A stretch of 64,000 nucleotides of DNA from NCBI GenBank assembly GCA_015039465.1, contig MU130558.1:75208-139207 (forward strand), read 5' to 3'. Made by a program: the position numbers and the translations under genes. The stretch is from Phlegmacium glaucopus (taxonomy: Eukaryota; Basidiomycota; Agaricomycetes; Agaricales; Cortinariaceae). Of this stretch, positions 22,042 to 32,618 are shown in pieces (position 1 is the first letter of the stretch; each line of letters begins with the position of its first letter). Under the pieces are notes generated by a model. That model saw only the letters and a list, made by a program, of their open reading frames with translations. It was not told the origin of the DNA and did not search any database.

Positions 22042-23240
22042 ATGGATACGCATACAAAAAAAACTTTCCCGTCTTCCAATCTCCTCACTATGAGCCCTCC
22101 CAAGAATTCTACCACAAACACAACATCAGCCATGCAGAATTCCACTAGTTGTGATGCATCATCAGCGAAAGCAAATGAACGGGCAAAACAGAAGGGAACC
22201 CCCGCAAGGGCACATACCAAGGAAAATTATCGCAATGCGACAGCTGGCCCATCCGCAGCTCCTATTCCTGCTAGTCGTGTAGCACTTGGTGAGATAACCG
22301 ATGGCACTAACACACTTGAGGCCATGAATGCTCGAATTCTGGAGATGCAGGGTATAAGTTCCAATAATCAATATAAAAAATGAATTACTCACCAAAAAAC
22401 GGTACAATACAGCTGCCTTGAAGAAATCAGAGGCTGATAAGGCAGCCCTTGCTCATAAACTAGCCAAGGCAACCAACATTGAACCTGATGACGAGACCAT
22501 ATCAGACCCTGAAGACGCACCACCAGCAACCAAGAAGAAGAAAAGCAAACCAAAATTACCTCACCCAGTGGGTAACTTCAATATCCAGGAAGCCATGGGC
22601 CTCACAGGAAGCAAGAAGAGACGTGATCAGTACATGGCTATTGCAGTTTGTCTTCGTTTTTCATTTTTCTTGTTCCTGATGTGGCTGAGATTTGACCGGA
22701 TTGTAGCGTACTGTCAAGGAGCTGCTTGGTAACGCTCGTATTAATTGGGAGGTTGAATGGGCAAGAATCCCAGTGCGTGACAAGGCCCAGTTATTCGAGG
22801 TGGTGAGTACACATGTATTATCAGTTGTGTTGTGCTGGTAATAAGAAATGAACATTTCTCACCACTAGGTCCGTGACCAAATTCCAGAAATGGCGAGGTA
22901 CACCAATGACTGGGCAACAGAGGCCATCGCAAGGCAGTATATGAAGAACAAGCGCAGCTACGCTGTTCAACGAGGGTTCCTAGAGGTGGATGTGAAGTAT
23001 GAATACTTAAAGGCCAATGCTGCGAAGCGATCTGACACACCGCGAGGCAATGGCACTGGTAAACGAAAGGCAGCTGGCTCCCAGGTTTCAAGCAAGGCTC
23101 CCAAGAAGGCTCGGTTGGCAATGATGAAGAGGAAAGGAAAGAGAAAAGCTCAGGTTGAAGAAGATGAAGACGAAGAGGGGGATGAAAGCAGTGAGAGTGG
23201 GAAGCAAGGAGAAGAAGACGAAGAGGATGTTGATGACTGA
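22042..23240 (+). CDS. Second CACTA-encoded protein
   Basis: This gene is transcribed divergently from the transposase and is split by three short introns (near 22353-22413, 22648-22712 and 22803-22869). The N-terminal part is Ser/Thr/Ala-rich, with a probable coiled coil around KKSEADKAALAHKLAKA. A basic segment (KKKKSKPKLPHP) follows. The core has the motif WEVEWARIPVRDKAQLFEVV, and the tail runs from KKRKGKRK-type basic sequence into an Asp/Glu-rich end. No catalytic motif is visible. By position and charge pattern it may be the DNA-binding accessory factor that CACTA elements usually encode beside the transposase. That is inference from element layout. Confidence 0.7.
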
Positions 23241-23886
23241 TTGCGTGGTGATACGACGGTTGTTGACAGGTGAGCTTTCTCACCCTGATTGTGTCAACAA
23301 TCATAAGCGCTCGCTGCTGATGTCAACCGTTGGCCCAGAACTAGCTTCTTGTTCCTGTCGAGGGCCAACTACCTATTAATCTTCAATATTCTTATCCTTA
23401 TAGCATCTACTAGTACTAGTCTACTATAGCCTGAGTAAAATTTCTACAAAATAACCAGCTATTGTTTCAACCATTTTAATACTAATGTCGAATGAAATTC
23501 AATCTATCGAGGTGTTGAATATCAACCAATGAGGGACTGATGACTACAGAATGAAAATCAACCAATGCCTGATGGCTTTTCAACTGGCTGGGGTATATTT
23601 TGGCATAGGTTGATTTTGGCCAAAATAGATTGAAACTCAACCTATACGCACCAACCTACGATCATCTTAAATCCAACCAAGCACGATTGAAACTCAACCT
23701 ATGTCACACTGGATATCATTCTATGGCAGGTTGGACGACAGGTTGAAATTCAACCCCTGCCACAACCACAGTGAAGATAGTAATACAGAGATGAAATGAG
23801 GTAGTAATAGAGAGATGGGATGAGATAGTAATACAGAGATGAAATGAGATAGTAATACAGAGATGAAATGGTGATAAGGACAGGAG

Positions 23887-24322
23887 GGGGAGTGAGGAGT
23901 CTTTCAGCTGCAGATGAGGTGCCATGTTGGGGTTGTTACTTTTCCGACTGATGGAAGTTTTGGGGACATAGTCGTGTAGGCGTGCCACATTTCCTATGGT
24001 GAGTAAGCGAGGCAGGATCATGTGTTTGAAAACTGCAGGAGGCAGGGACCGCAGGGTCATCTTTGCAGATGAACAATCTATCCTTGGAGCTGATAGGATA
24101 TGTCAGTGAAGGGAAGTGAAAGATTGAAGACAAATAATACACACTGCTAACTGCGATAGTGGGTGTCCAGGTTAGATTTCTGGAGAGTACTGTAATCGCA
24201 GCCTGCCCAAGGGCAAGGGAGTTTGCTATAAAGTAGGCGTCAATCACAATTAGCGGGGAAGGAAACAACCAAACGCACTTGGCACCGGAATTGTGCTTCT
24301 TCTTATGGCGTCTGGCAGGCAT
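23887..24322 (-). pseudogene. Small C2H2 zinc-finger protein, probably broken
   Basis: The start MPARRHKKKHNSGAK (from 24322) is followed by an intron and an exon with a textbook finger, LPCPWAGCDYSTLQKSNLDT then HYR. After another intron (GTTAGC...TATCAG) a second finger-like segment reads FICKDD...CSFQTHDPASLTHHRK. There the frame slips, because the expected basic HGYVPK-like end appears in a different frame as RLHDYVPK. Proteins of about 100 residues with this finger pair are common in mushroom genomes and are probably nuclear DNA-binding proteins. The apparent frameshift argues for a pseudogene, unless an unrecognised short intron restores the frame. Confidence 0.6.
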
Positions 24323-25317
24323 GATTACCAAGAGGGATACGTGCGTATGAGACTGGGGGGCGCGATGGGTGGACTCGGGAGGGGAGGGGATGTTCAGAGC
24401 GGGATGAGATGGAAGATGGGAGATGGAATCGCTAGATAGAGAAGACCTTTCGCAGTCCACGCGCCTTTAAACATTGGATTGGTTTCCCTGCCGACCGTCG
24501 ACGCTTGTTTTATACAAGGTATAGTAGAATACAAGGTATAGTAGATTTAAGGGAAGAAAACAAGGAGACAAAGACAAATACAATCAGGCATGGCCATGGC
24601 GACGGTGAGTGGCTCAGTGGCTTATTGGTAACAGTCGTTTAGACCGATAATAGAATCAGAATTACAAATTGAAATATTACTATAAACCGGGGGTACCATA
24701 AATGACTGGCTTGCAGACGATGAAGAAAAAGGCGAAGGCGCGGGGCAATATCCGATGAAAGATTTTTGTGCTATCAATAAAAGTCAGTATTAGGGAACAA
24801 AGAACTCAAACATAAAGATTAAAGTCAGGGAGAAATAAGCTTACGGAGCGCGGTTTAGTCAACGAGAACTTCAACTACACCTCATCATGATGGGCGATGG
24901 ACCTTTTCGGTCTTATCAAGCCTTACCACCGTTATAAGGCACCTTTTAAATTACTGACATTATCTTCACTTAAACAACTTGCAAGTTTGAAGCTCAACAG
25001 CTGTTGGCAGATAGTGTCAGCCCAGCACGAAATAGATTCTCTTTCAGGTACGGTTTAAAGTTTTAAGTTTCTAATCAAGATTTATGTAAGACCTTCTGAT
25101 CTATCCCGACAGTTGCTTCAAATTCTTGTAGAATTCGATTTTATAGAAAAGAACGGAAAAGTTCCCTTTCACTTAGAATATAGAGGTCTCCGAGGGTTTT
25201 CAGGCTGCCGTGAATCCAGTACAGTGGAGGCAATAGAACCTAAAGTCCAACAATCCCCATTTTTAAAAAGTTACAGCGGAAAAGAAAGAAGGAAAGACAG
25301 ATAGAACTAAATCCTCC
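24323..25317. other. Intergenic region, nothing recognised
   Basis: About 1 kb holds only short frames. A GTGGCTCAGTGGCTTATTGG stretch near 24607 resembles part of a tRNA D arm but has no B box at the right distance. Confidence 0.5.
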
Positions 25318-26325
25318 CTAGTGTCCTGCCAGAAGCCCAAGTCCAACGAGACTGAACATGAGCATGAACAGTGTTGTTGGAGTTGTGCTACTGCCGCTGC
25401 TGGCGGTGGCGGTGGTATTACTGGTGGTAGAGCTGCTGGTAGAGCTGCTGGTGGTGGAGCTGGCGGTGGTGTTGGTCCCGGTGCTGTTCGAATCCGGTAC
25501 AGTAAACCTATGTATGAAGAAGGATAATGAGAAAGAAATGTAGATCCGCTCTATAAACACAACGCACATGAAATTAATTAACGAGAATATAGTAGCGCTC
25601 CCAGTGGGATCTATAGTGGTGTTTCGATTGGGAGAGGGACCTTTAATGGAGAGACGGATGGTGTGTTCGACGCTTGGATCAAGGTTAGTGGCAGAAAAGA
25701 GGGGTGAACAAATGAATGGGGCTAGGGTACAGCAATTATTCAGCATCTGAAAGAGCGCATTGGAACACGGGGAGACTAACCTGAAGGACGAAAACCATCT
25801 ACATCTGTAGAATTACCATCAAGAGTTACCGTATAAATGGGTGACAAGGAGTCTAAAAGAGAGTTGATATATATCGCTGAACCTACCAGCCAAATAGAAA
25901 TATAACGTTATTTCATCACTTCTACAGGTAACAGCATAGTAATCGAACGTACCTTGAAACTTGAATGACGCAGCCGAACTTGGACTTTGACCCATCGCAG
26001 CACTAGATGTACAATTATTCGCCACGAGATAACATCCTGGTTCACCAGGTAGGAATTCCCCGTTAGCATCGAATTTGCATATGGGCGCGTCGCCTGTGTT
26101 GGGGCCTTCGTACTATAGATGGATATAGAGTAAGCAATCTGAGAGCGGAACTACCTCTTGCTCATGGCAAGGGAGATGAGAAAGTTCTTTCGTATTACTT
26201 ACAGTGATAGAGGGGTCTGTTTCGACAACAGTAACATTATGATCCTGTCCCATCGCACCATTTATGGAGATGAACAAAGAGAGTAGTAAGGACGCCAAGG
26301 TGGCGAATTGAGCAATAATATACAT
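25318..26325 (-). CDS. Secreted Ser/Thr-rich GPI-anchored protein
   Basis: The start (26325) gives a hydrophobic signal peptide, MYIIAQFATLASLLLSLFIS, with cleavage probably near INGAMG. Exon 1 ends at 26203 with a GTAAGT donor. Exon 2 encodes a Cys-containing domain (YEGPNTGDAPICKFDANGEF...CYLVANNC). Later exons read DSLSPIYTVTLDGNSTDVDG, then a segment with NLDPSVEHTIRLSIKG, and last a Ser/Thr/Asn-rich stalk. The protein ends in a hydrophobic tail, LFMLMFSLVGLGLLAGH, typical of a GPI-attachment signal. All joins keep phase with canonical GT-AG borders. The product is expected on the cell wall or plasma membrane. The family is not recognised; lectin-like or structural roles are possible. Confidence 0.75.
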
Positions 26326-27508
26326 ATTTAACGAGCGAGCGTGAAGGAAGGGGAACGAGTGAAGCTGGAGTAGTGCTGGAGTCCGACAACAAGATGCAGT
26401 CAAAACAGATGTCTAACAATAACCATAGTAACTATGTAAAATATAGCCAGGGACCATGGGTGCCGCAATATGTAACTCTACCCACGGAACATTTCTTACA
26501 TAATGTACATGCTTCCCGCACATCGTTTCTTCATCTGACATTCCTGTGAATCCTGTCTATAAAAAAACGGCCTTCATCTGTTCTAAAATAAACCGATCAT
26601 TCACTGGATGACCTTGCTTAGCCTTTCTTACGTCGCGGTGCAATTGCAGGTCCTCTTTTCTGAGGGTCGGGTGCTCTGAATTGAATACCAACCCAACCCA
26701 ACCATCCATATCCATCGAATGGACTAAGTACTAAGTACTTGAACCTTCGAAACAAGAGCAGGATATATGGGAACCTCTGAACTTGAAGCATGTGCTACCA
26801 TACACTTGTATATGAAAACATCTATCGGATTCTATCCACAGTGGCCAATCCACATGTACACGCGCATAGCTTGCTGCCTCAGTTGGTCTAATTACTTTTA
26901 TGGAAATTACCCTCTGAAACGACCACAAGTAGGAGATATTTTTGTTTTTTTGGCCTCAGAAATGCGCGCGCATCCTCGTGCATCTCAATTTCGACGTTCC
27001 TCCCTCACATATTTCAAACTATACGTCATCCACTGATGAATCCCCCTAGGTGCGCTCGCTTAATATGGGCAACTGTGGCTGTTGACGCTTTGCAAAATGA
27101 TTCATTGGAAGGCCACTAGTGGTGGTCAGAGTGGTGCCATGGTAGTATTAATAGAAGATAACTAACTTGGTAATGTGCCTCACTTGTGCCTCTAAAGCGA
27201 GTCGAGGAGACCCTATGTACCAAATTCTGATGGCAGGCACCAGGAACGGGATTGGCTCATTAATCTCGACAAGGAGGAATGTCAAGATTCATGAAGGAAA
27301 GCAACGACTCCAGCATAGAACTTGAACTAAATATATGGTTACGTGGTACCATATGTACTAATACATAGCGTCCTAAAGTTATAAAAACACATAAACTGTA
27401 AAATAGGAAAACATATGTTGAGTACTACATATTTTTCAATGAGTCCATAAGTAAAAAAAAAAACGCTTGGATTTCCCCATGTGCATCTTCAAAAACTCTG
27501 GATTTGTT
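26326..27508. other. Intergenic region, nothing recognised
   Basis: There are no supported exons. The stretch separates two minus-strand genes and presumably holds the promoter of the GPI-anchored protein on its left side. Confidence 0.5.
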
Positions 27509-29140
27509 CTAGTTTTGCGAGTGGTAGATGTCCCTATGGAGATTCAAATGGTCGTCCGCGTCGATCTCTAGGAGATCATTGTCGATTGCTTCATCGTCGT
27601 AAGTTGGAGGCCAAGGGCGATTAGAAATAAGAGCGGCAGACATGGTTCTAGTCGTCATGCCCTCAACAATGCAGATTCTTCGCAGCTCATCAAGGGCAGA
27701 TGGAACTTCCACGCGCCATCCGTGGATTAGATTCTTGTGGATTCCAAGAACGAACGGAGGTTTTTTCTTGTGGAAGTTGGCGTGAGCAATTGCGAATCTC
27801 AAGTAATCATCTATTCGTGTTGAGCATCTGACGTTGAAGTTGATGATTTGCAGGTCAGGCCAGAAAGCTTCGTGCCCGGGAAACAGAAACGCGCATTCGA
27901 GGCTGGAAAACTGTGAGAACGATACATAGGTCGCACGCCTTGTGAGCATAATTAAGGGTACGAAAATGTTGGCATCCCAAGAAACAAAATCGGGATTTTC
28001 GTAATCGGAAGAAGGTTGTTCGAAAACGAAAGTGTTTAAGGATGGGAAGAAATAATTATAATCGGGCGTATGAAACTCGTCTGGTAACCAGTTTCGGATT
28101 ATAAGCGTTTCCAATAGGGGCGCTCTCAGATAGGGCAGAATCATGGACATACTCCAACTGTTGGCTAAGCGCAAGTGTTTGAGGTTGAGCATAGGTATGG
28201 TGTCTTCGAGATCTTCGACATGAACCAATACACCAATATCACCAACGAGGGATAGATTTGTTAAGGTGGGGATGAGCAAGATAGAGATAAAGGCTTGGGG
28301 AGATATCAGCTCCAAATTTGTATGCAATTTGGGTTGTTCGATGCGAAGGGTTGTGATGTTGGACAACGGTGATAACACTAAATGATTCAGGTAGTCCACC
28401 GTTATGGAGGATAGCTTTGGAGCTCCTCCCTTGAAGATTACAGGTTGTAGATCTTGTATCTGCCGGCTTGTTGTGTTGTAGCTGCCTGTGCGTAGGGTAA
28501 AGAGTTCAAGATTTGGTGCATGGACCTTCTTGAAGTTATCCAGAAGATCGAGTATGGGGGTGTTCTTATCTGTCATAATGAAGACTCTTCGCCATCGATT
28601 GACATGGGACATTATTTTGGCCATCATCTGCAATCGTGAACCACAATCATAGTGATGACTACCCTTCTCGATCCGAAAATCAAACTTAAGATCCAACAAC
28701 CGTCTACCGGACCTCTCCAAATATGCTTCTAACCGATGAAGTGAGGGACCTGGGGGATAAAAGACGTACGAATGGTAACGATAATTGGTCCACAGAGTGG
28801 GCATATCGAGAGCAATTGAGCGCCAATGACGACAGACGTGAGAGAGTACGACTTCCTTGAATAAGACGACATGCTTAGGCGTGTTCAAGTTTGACAGGGA
28901 AGGCGCTTCTAGCTCTCTAATAGCTCTATGTGGCTGGCCATCGTCGCTCATAAGATATCGGAAGATCAATAATGTTACCTCAACTGGAAGGCTGAGGACT
29001 GGTGGATCCTTATCGTAGACTCGAAGGGCTGCTTGTGCTCTTTCTGTTTCGGCTATTTTCTGGCTTAACCGTTCGATCTTGCGTAGTAGTTTTTGACGCT
29101 TCTCTTCCAAATGCCTCTTTTTGGGATTTTCAGGCACCAT
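27509..29140 (-). CDS. F-box-like protein (543 aa)
   Basis: This is a single-exon protein. Residues 4-42 form a charged coiled coil (EEKRQKLLRKIERLSQKIAE). An F-box-like segment follows at about residues 47-115: PPVLSLPVEVTLLIFRYLM, then VVLSHVCRHWRSIALDMPTL with TLWTNY. The rest has irregular leucine-rich repeats (LNHLVLSPLSNITTLRIEQP, LKHLRLANSW, APLLETLIIR), the layout of the large mushroom F-box families. It probably links a substrate to a Skp1-Cullin1 ubiquitin ligase. The substrate is unknown, and these genes turn over quickly between species. Confidence 0.85.
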   Translation of the reverse strand: MVPENPKKRHLEEKRQKLLRKIERLSQKIAETERAQAALRVYDKDPPVLSLPVEVTLLIFRYLMSDDGQPHRAIRELEAPSLSNLNTPKHVVLFKEVVLSHVCRHWRSIALDMPTLWTNYRYHSYVFYPPGPSLHRLEAYLERSGRRLLDLKFDFRIEKGSHHYDCGSRLQMMAKIMSHVNRWRRVFIMTDKNTPILDLLDNFKKVHAPNLELFTLRTGSYNTTSRQIQDLQPVIFKGGAPKLSSITVDYLNHLVLSPLSNITTLRIEQPKLHTNLELISPQAFISILLIPTLTNLSLVGDIGVLVHVEDLEDTIPMLNLKHLRLANSWSMSMILPYLRAPLLETLIIRNWLPDEFHTPDYNYFFPSLNTFVFEQPSSDYENPDFVSWDANIFVPLIMLTRRATYVSFSQFSSLECAFLFPGHEAFWPDLQIINFNVRCSTRIDDYLRFAIAHANFHKKKPPFVLGIHKNLIHGWRVEVPSALDELRRICIVEGMTTRTMSAALISNRPWPPTYDDEAIDNDLLEIDADDHLNLHRDIYHSQN

Positions 29141-29717
29141 TGTTTTTTTGAAGGGTACTTTCAGTGGCAGTTATCAATATCGGATGGTTTGAACAAAGCA
29201 CGAAAATCGCCAGACTTCACCTTCCTTCAGCAGACAATAAGAGATTAACAGCATGTATGCCACGGAAGCAAGGGTTTACAGCATGGACTTTAGGGCCGGT
29301 GGTTGAAACATGATGAATACACCGTTAATCTATATAATTATGAGAGGATCCAGGAGGATGCAGACAGGATTTTAAATGGTCGTTGATGGCATGGTGAGCT
29401 AATTTCGGCCCAGACCCGCCTGATAGGACAGATGAATTCCCTCAAGGATGATTCTAAAGGATCCTAACTACCATTAGATTAATTTAGTGAAGCGAAAAGT
29501 GCTAATCAATGTCCGCTTAATAGGAGCCCTCGTATCGCAGTAACGAACTCCGGGCTCCCATGCTATAATATCAATGACATCATGAACCGTCGCCGCTGAT
29601 ATCCCCAAAGGTATTTGCTTATAAGCCCGTAGACCTGACGTTTAGTACCTCGTTCCTTTCCCCCCAGCCTCTTTTAGCGGGTCGGCAACCCTCTCTCCCT
29701 CAATCCTCGAAACCACA
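29141..29717. promoter_or_regulatory. Divergent promoter region of the F-box and AA14-like genes
   Basis: The two genes are head to head with 577 bp between start codons. A TTATAAG sequence at 29619-29625 lies about 95 bp before the AA14-like start and could be its TATA box. No other element was recognised. Confidence 0.45.
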
Positions 29718-31559
29718 ATGTTAACAATTCCCTCCCTCCTTGGCATCTTGTTCTGGCTGGCCACTACCAATGCCCACCTTGCCGCATTCCACAAGGGCAT
29801 GTATTGTATCAATGTTCGTTATTCCACGATCATCTATGCAAATGTTTAAAAAAAACTTACTTGTCTATATATAACAGGGCACCCAAAAAAACAACATTGA
29901 TTTCAACTCGAACGAAATGGTCACACCTCTGTACCAGCTTTCTATCAACGACTGGTGGTGTGAGTCAATCCGTTATTCTTACCCTCTCTGCGTTTGAACT
30001 TGATCATTATTTACGTTTATAGTCCACCATGTCACTGGTGTAAGATAACATTTTTAAGCTGGATGTTTGGTTTGTAATTTGTAATTCCCCTAGTGCGACC
30101 AGTTCCCGCCTGCCCCTGGCGATTTCCTCGAGTTGTGAGTGCAACTTCAGCTATAGATCTATCTCTCTATATCTAACGTACTTTTTCTTCCAGGCCTGCA
30201 GGGGGAACTTTCACGGTTGAGCTTGCCACAAACCGCGGCAAAACTTCCCTTTCTTTTGATGGAAAATACGTGTCCGACTGGCCTGATGGTAACACCTATC
30301 CTGAGAATTATGTTCGTTCAATCTTTAACTCCATATATCTTTTTGTCTGACTCTGATTTACGCAGAATGTTCCCACTTGTATTACATCTCCCAATAGTAC
30401 GTTTCGTCTTCTTTTTCCCCAACAACAGTTATTGACCTTTCTTCATTAGTGCACACACAGAACCAGTCTATGGCAGCTGGTACTGCGTTTGCTATCTCCT
30501 ATCAGGTACTACTCTCACTCACTCCCTTCTCGTCCTTTTCTCAATCTGTCCTTCCTTTCATTTAGTCAGATATCAAACAGGTGACACCAGATAATCTTGC
30601 CGTTTTCTCCGTCCGCTATCAGTGAGAATATCATTAAAATTCGATTTAACCCAAGTTGGTTGATACCTTCTTAGTACACCCTGGAAGCGAGTAACTACCT
30701 ACAATGTTCCCGCTGCTATGCCTCCCTGTCCTGAAGCAGGCTGTATTTGTGCTGTGAGTGTATTCGCTTCACGCCACTCTTGTGTATGTGTGCTTCAAAA
30801 CTGACATATTCTTTTGGTTTCATTAAGTGGGGATGGGTATGCTTGTCCTCCTTGTATAATCTTCACGTCTAATCACTGACTTATCGGAAAACATACAAGG
30901 TTCCTAACGGGTAAGTCCATATTCTCCTCCTCTTTCGTTTTTTAACCATACTTTTTTTTCTCAATAAGATGCGGCGAATCCAACATGTACCACCAACCAT
31001 TCAAATGCAAGGTTACACAGTCTACTAGCAACAAGCCAGTCGCAGTACCCAAAGCTCCGGTCTGGTGTGAAGGCAAACCAGCCTCGTGTACCCAAGGCGC
31101 CAAACAGATGATCTATTGGAATCAGAATAGCGGGAATAACATCCAGGTGGACGGATATGACCAATCTGGAAATCATAAGTCACCAGTGTATAATAGTAAA
31201 TGCGGATTCAGTGATGGTGAGTTTCTTTTTGAGATATTTTTCTTGTTATTCGATCTTCTCTTTTGCTAACGGATTGATACGTTTACAATATAGGTGCCCA
31301 AAATGATATTTTCGTTGGATCTACGAGCAATAGCAAGAGAAGCATCAACGTTGCAGAATCAATTTCCACACCCCCTGATCCCATATCCGTCTTACGTCTG
31401 AAATCACCGTCCAAGAGACGTTTGGTGGACGACACTCGTGATGATGATGGTGATAATACCATCCTCAAAACACCCGACTCCGAAACAGTTGTAGATAGTA
31501 TCTCCTCTCATAAACGCAATTCACGTCTCTTAGGACGTGCAGGAAGCATTTCTTGGTAG
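29718..31559 (+). CDS. Secreted AA14-like lytic polysaccharide monooxygenase
   Basis: A 19-residue signal peptide ends at TTNA, so the mature protein begins with His (HLAAFHKGMYCING), the N-terminal histidine a copper histidine brace needs. Family-like blocks follow: DWWFHHVTGCDQFPPAPGDF, LELPAGGTFTVELATNRGKT, PNMHTQNQSMAAGTAFAISY, RYHTPWKRVTTYNVPAA, and [20 protein letters not shown]. These resemble AA14, basidiomycete copper oxidases reported to act on xylan coating cellulose. The gene has 13 exons, three of them tiny (30023-30039 of 17 bp, 30828-30836 of 9 bp, 30900-30910 of 11 bp), all with GT-AG borders and matching phase. The C-terminal 100 or so residues are disordered and basic/acidic (SKRRLVDDTRDDDGDN). 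The AA14 label rests on remembered family patterns. Confidence 0.78.
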
Positions 31560-32618
31560 GAAGAAGATGAAAAACCTAAATAATTAGGGTTTCTCCTGGT
31601 TTCTTCTTCCCTGAACGGGTCTTTTTTATTCTTCCTGGCAGGAATATAATCAACCCTTCTTCACATGTAACTCCACCGCCGCCGCACATCGCTCATTGCG
31701 ATGACGTACCCCTGACGGGCATCCATTTTTCTTTTCCACTTTTTCTTGACGAAAGATCAGGGGACTTGAAGCCCTCCCTGTTTTGATTAACGTTGGTTCA
31801 ACACTGGGTTTTTGTTGAAACACGCTCTCCCGTTTGATTTTCTTCTTTTGGCTATTATGAATCAGTATATCACCATCATCGTTGCTTGTTGCCCTGTTTC
31901 TGTTTCTTTTTTGCTTTGTGTTTTGCATACATTTTATAGATATAGAACCATTACATCCAGTTTTTCTTCTCACCTGCGGTGCGGGTCAGCCTTGGCCGAG
32001 TTATGTAGTAATCCACATAAAACTCAATGTTATCTTTGTTACTTGATCGAGAATGGAACACGGAGAAACTGAAGCTATCATCGCAGTTGATGGCATGCAT
32101 GTTAAAGAAATTTTCTTTACGGTAAGCTGAGTGGTTCAGACAGGAAAGGGGCTTGGTATGTGTACTCTCAATACTGGTATTGCCGGTCGCTGGTGGAAAC
32201 TCGTAACGGGTTCACCTTGAAGCCCCTAATCTTCTCATCTTCTATGCGCAGTACTTATATCCGGGCGGCTTGCCGTTGTTGCCTTGACATCGAGTTGAGC
32301 TCAAACCCCATTGCCGTTCGGCCGGGTTATCTTCGGAAGTTCAAGTTGCTTGAGAAGGGGGAGTTGGTTATATTAAAAAAAAAAAAACAAGTACATTACA
32401 TCTAAGTATGAGGAGGGTTCTATCTATATCCCAACAAAAAAAAGCCGAAAAAAAGCCGAGGATATATACATATAGAAAAGAAGAAAAAAATACATCTGTA
32501 TTCCTGCAAGGATGTGTAATATATATATATATATATGTCAAGTTGAAGTACCCGAGTCAAAAGTGCGTTTCGTCTATATCTGATATCAGTATGAGATCCA
32601 CCCCCAACCGTAGTTGGA
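31560..32618. other. Intergenic region between convergent genes
   Basis: This stretch holds the 3' ends of the AA14-like and carrier genes, with A/T-rich tracts, a short TA microsatellite (32519-32536) and no supported exon. Confidence 0.55.

Larger units (their letters stand above)
18366..23773. mobile_element. Complete CACTA (Tnp2-type) DNA transposon
   Basis: The element starts CACTGTAAAAACGGCCC and ends CCACAACCACAGTG, the CACTA-superfamily terminal signature. AAG lies on both sides (18363-18365 and 23774-23776), the 3-bp target duplication expected. The empty site is preserved in copy A at 2614-2616, which fixes both ends. Subterminal regions carry many copies of GGTTGAAA/TTTCAACC and AACCTAT in both orientations over about 200 bp at the left and about 350 bp at the right, the usual layout of transposase-binding repeats. 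It encodes a Tnp2-like transposase on the minus strand and a divergent second protein on the plus strand, sharing a promoter gap of about 100 bp (21939-22041). Confidence 0.95.
15761..23886. repeat. Segmental duplication copy B (split by CACTA element)
   Basis: Bases 15761-18365 and 23777-23886 are the second copy of the block at 1-3113. Removing the CACTA insertion (18366-23773) and one AAG restores the copy A arrangement. Unique DNA resumes at about 23887 with GGGAGTGAGGAG. Confidence 0.93.

Noticed and set aside
22741..23304. 187-codon minus-strand frame
   Set aside because: It is antisense to the exons of the second CACTA protein and has no splice logic or motif.
25321..25543. Ala/Gly- and Val/Leu-rich plus-strand frames
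   Set aside because: They are antisense shadows of the Ser/Thr-rich stalk of the GPI-anchored protein on the minus strand.
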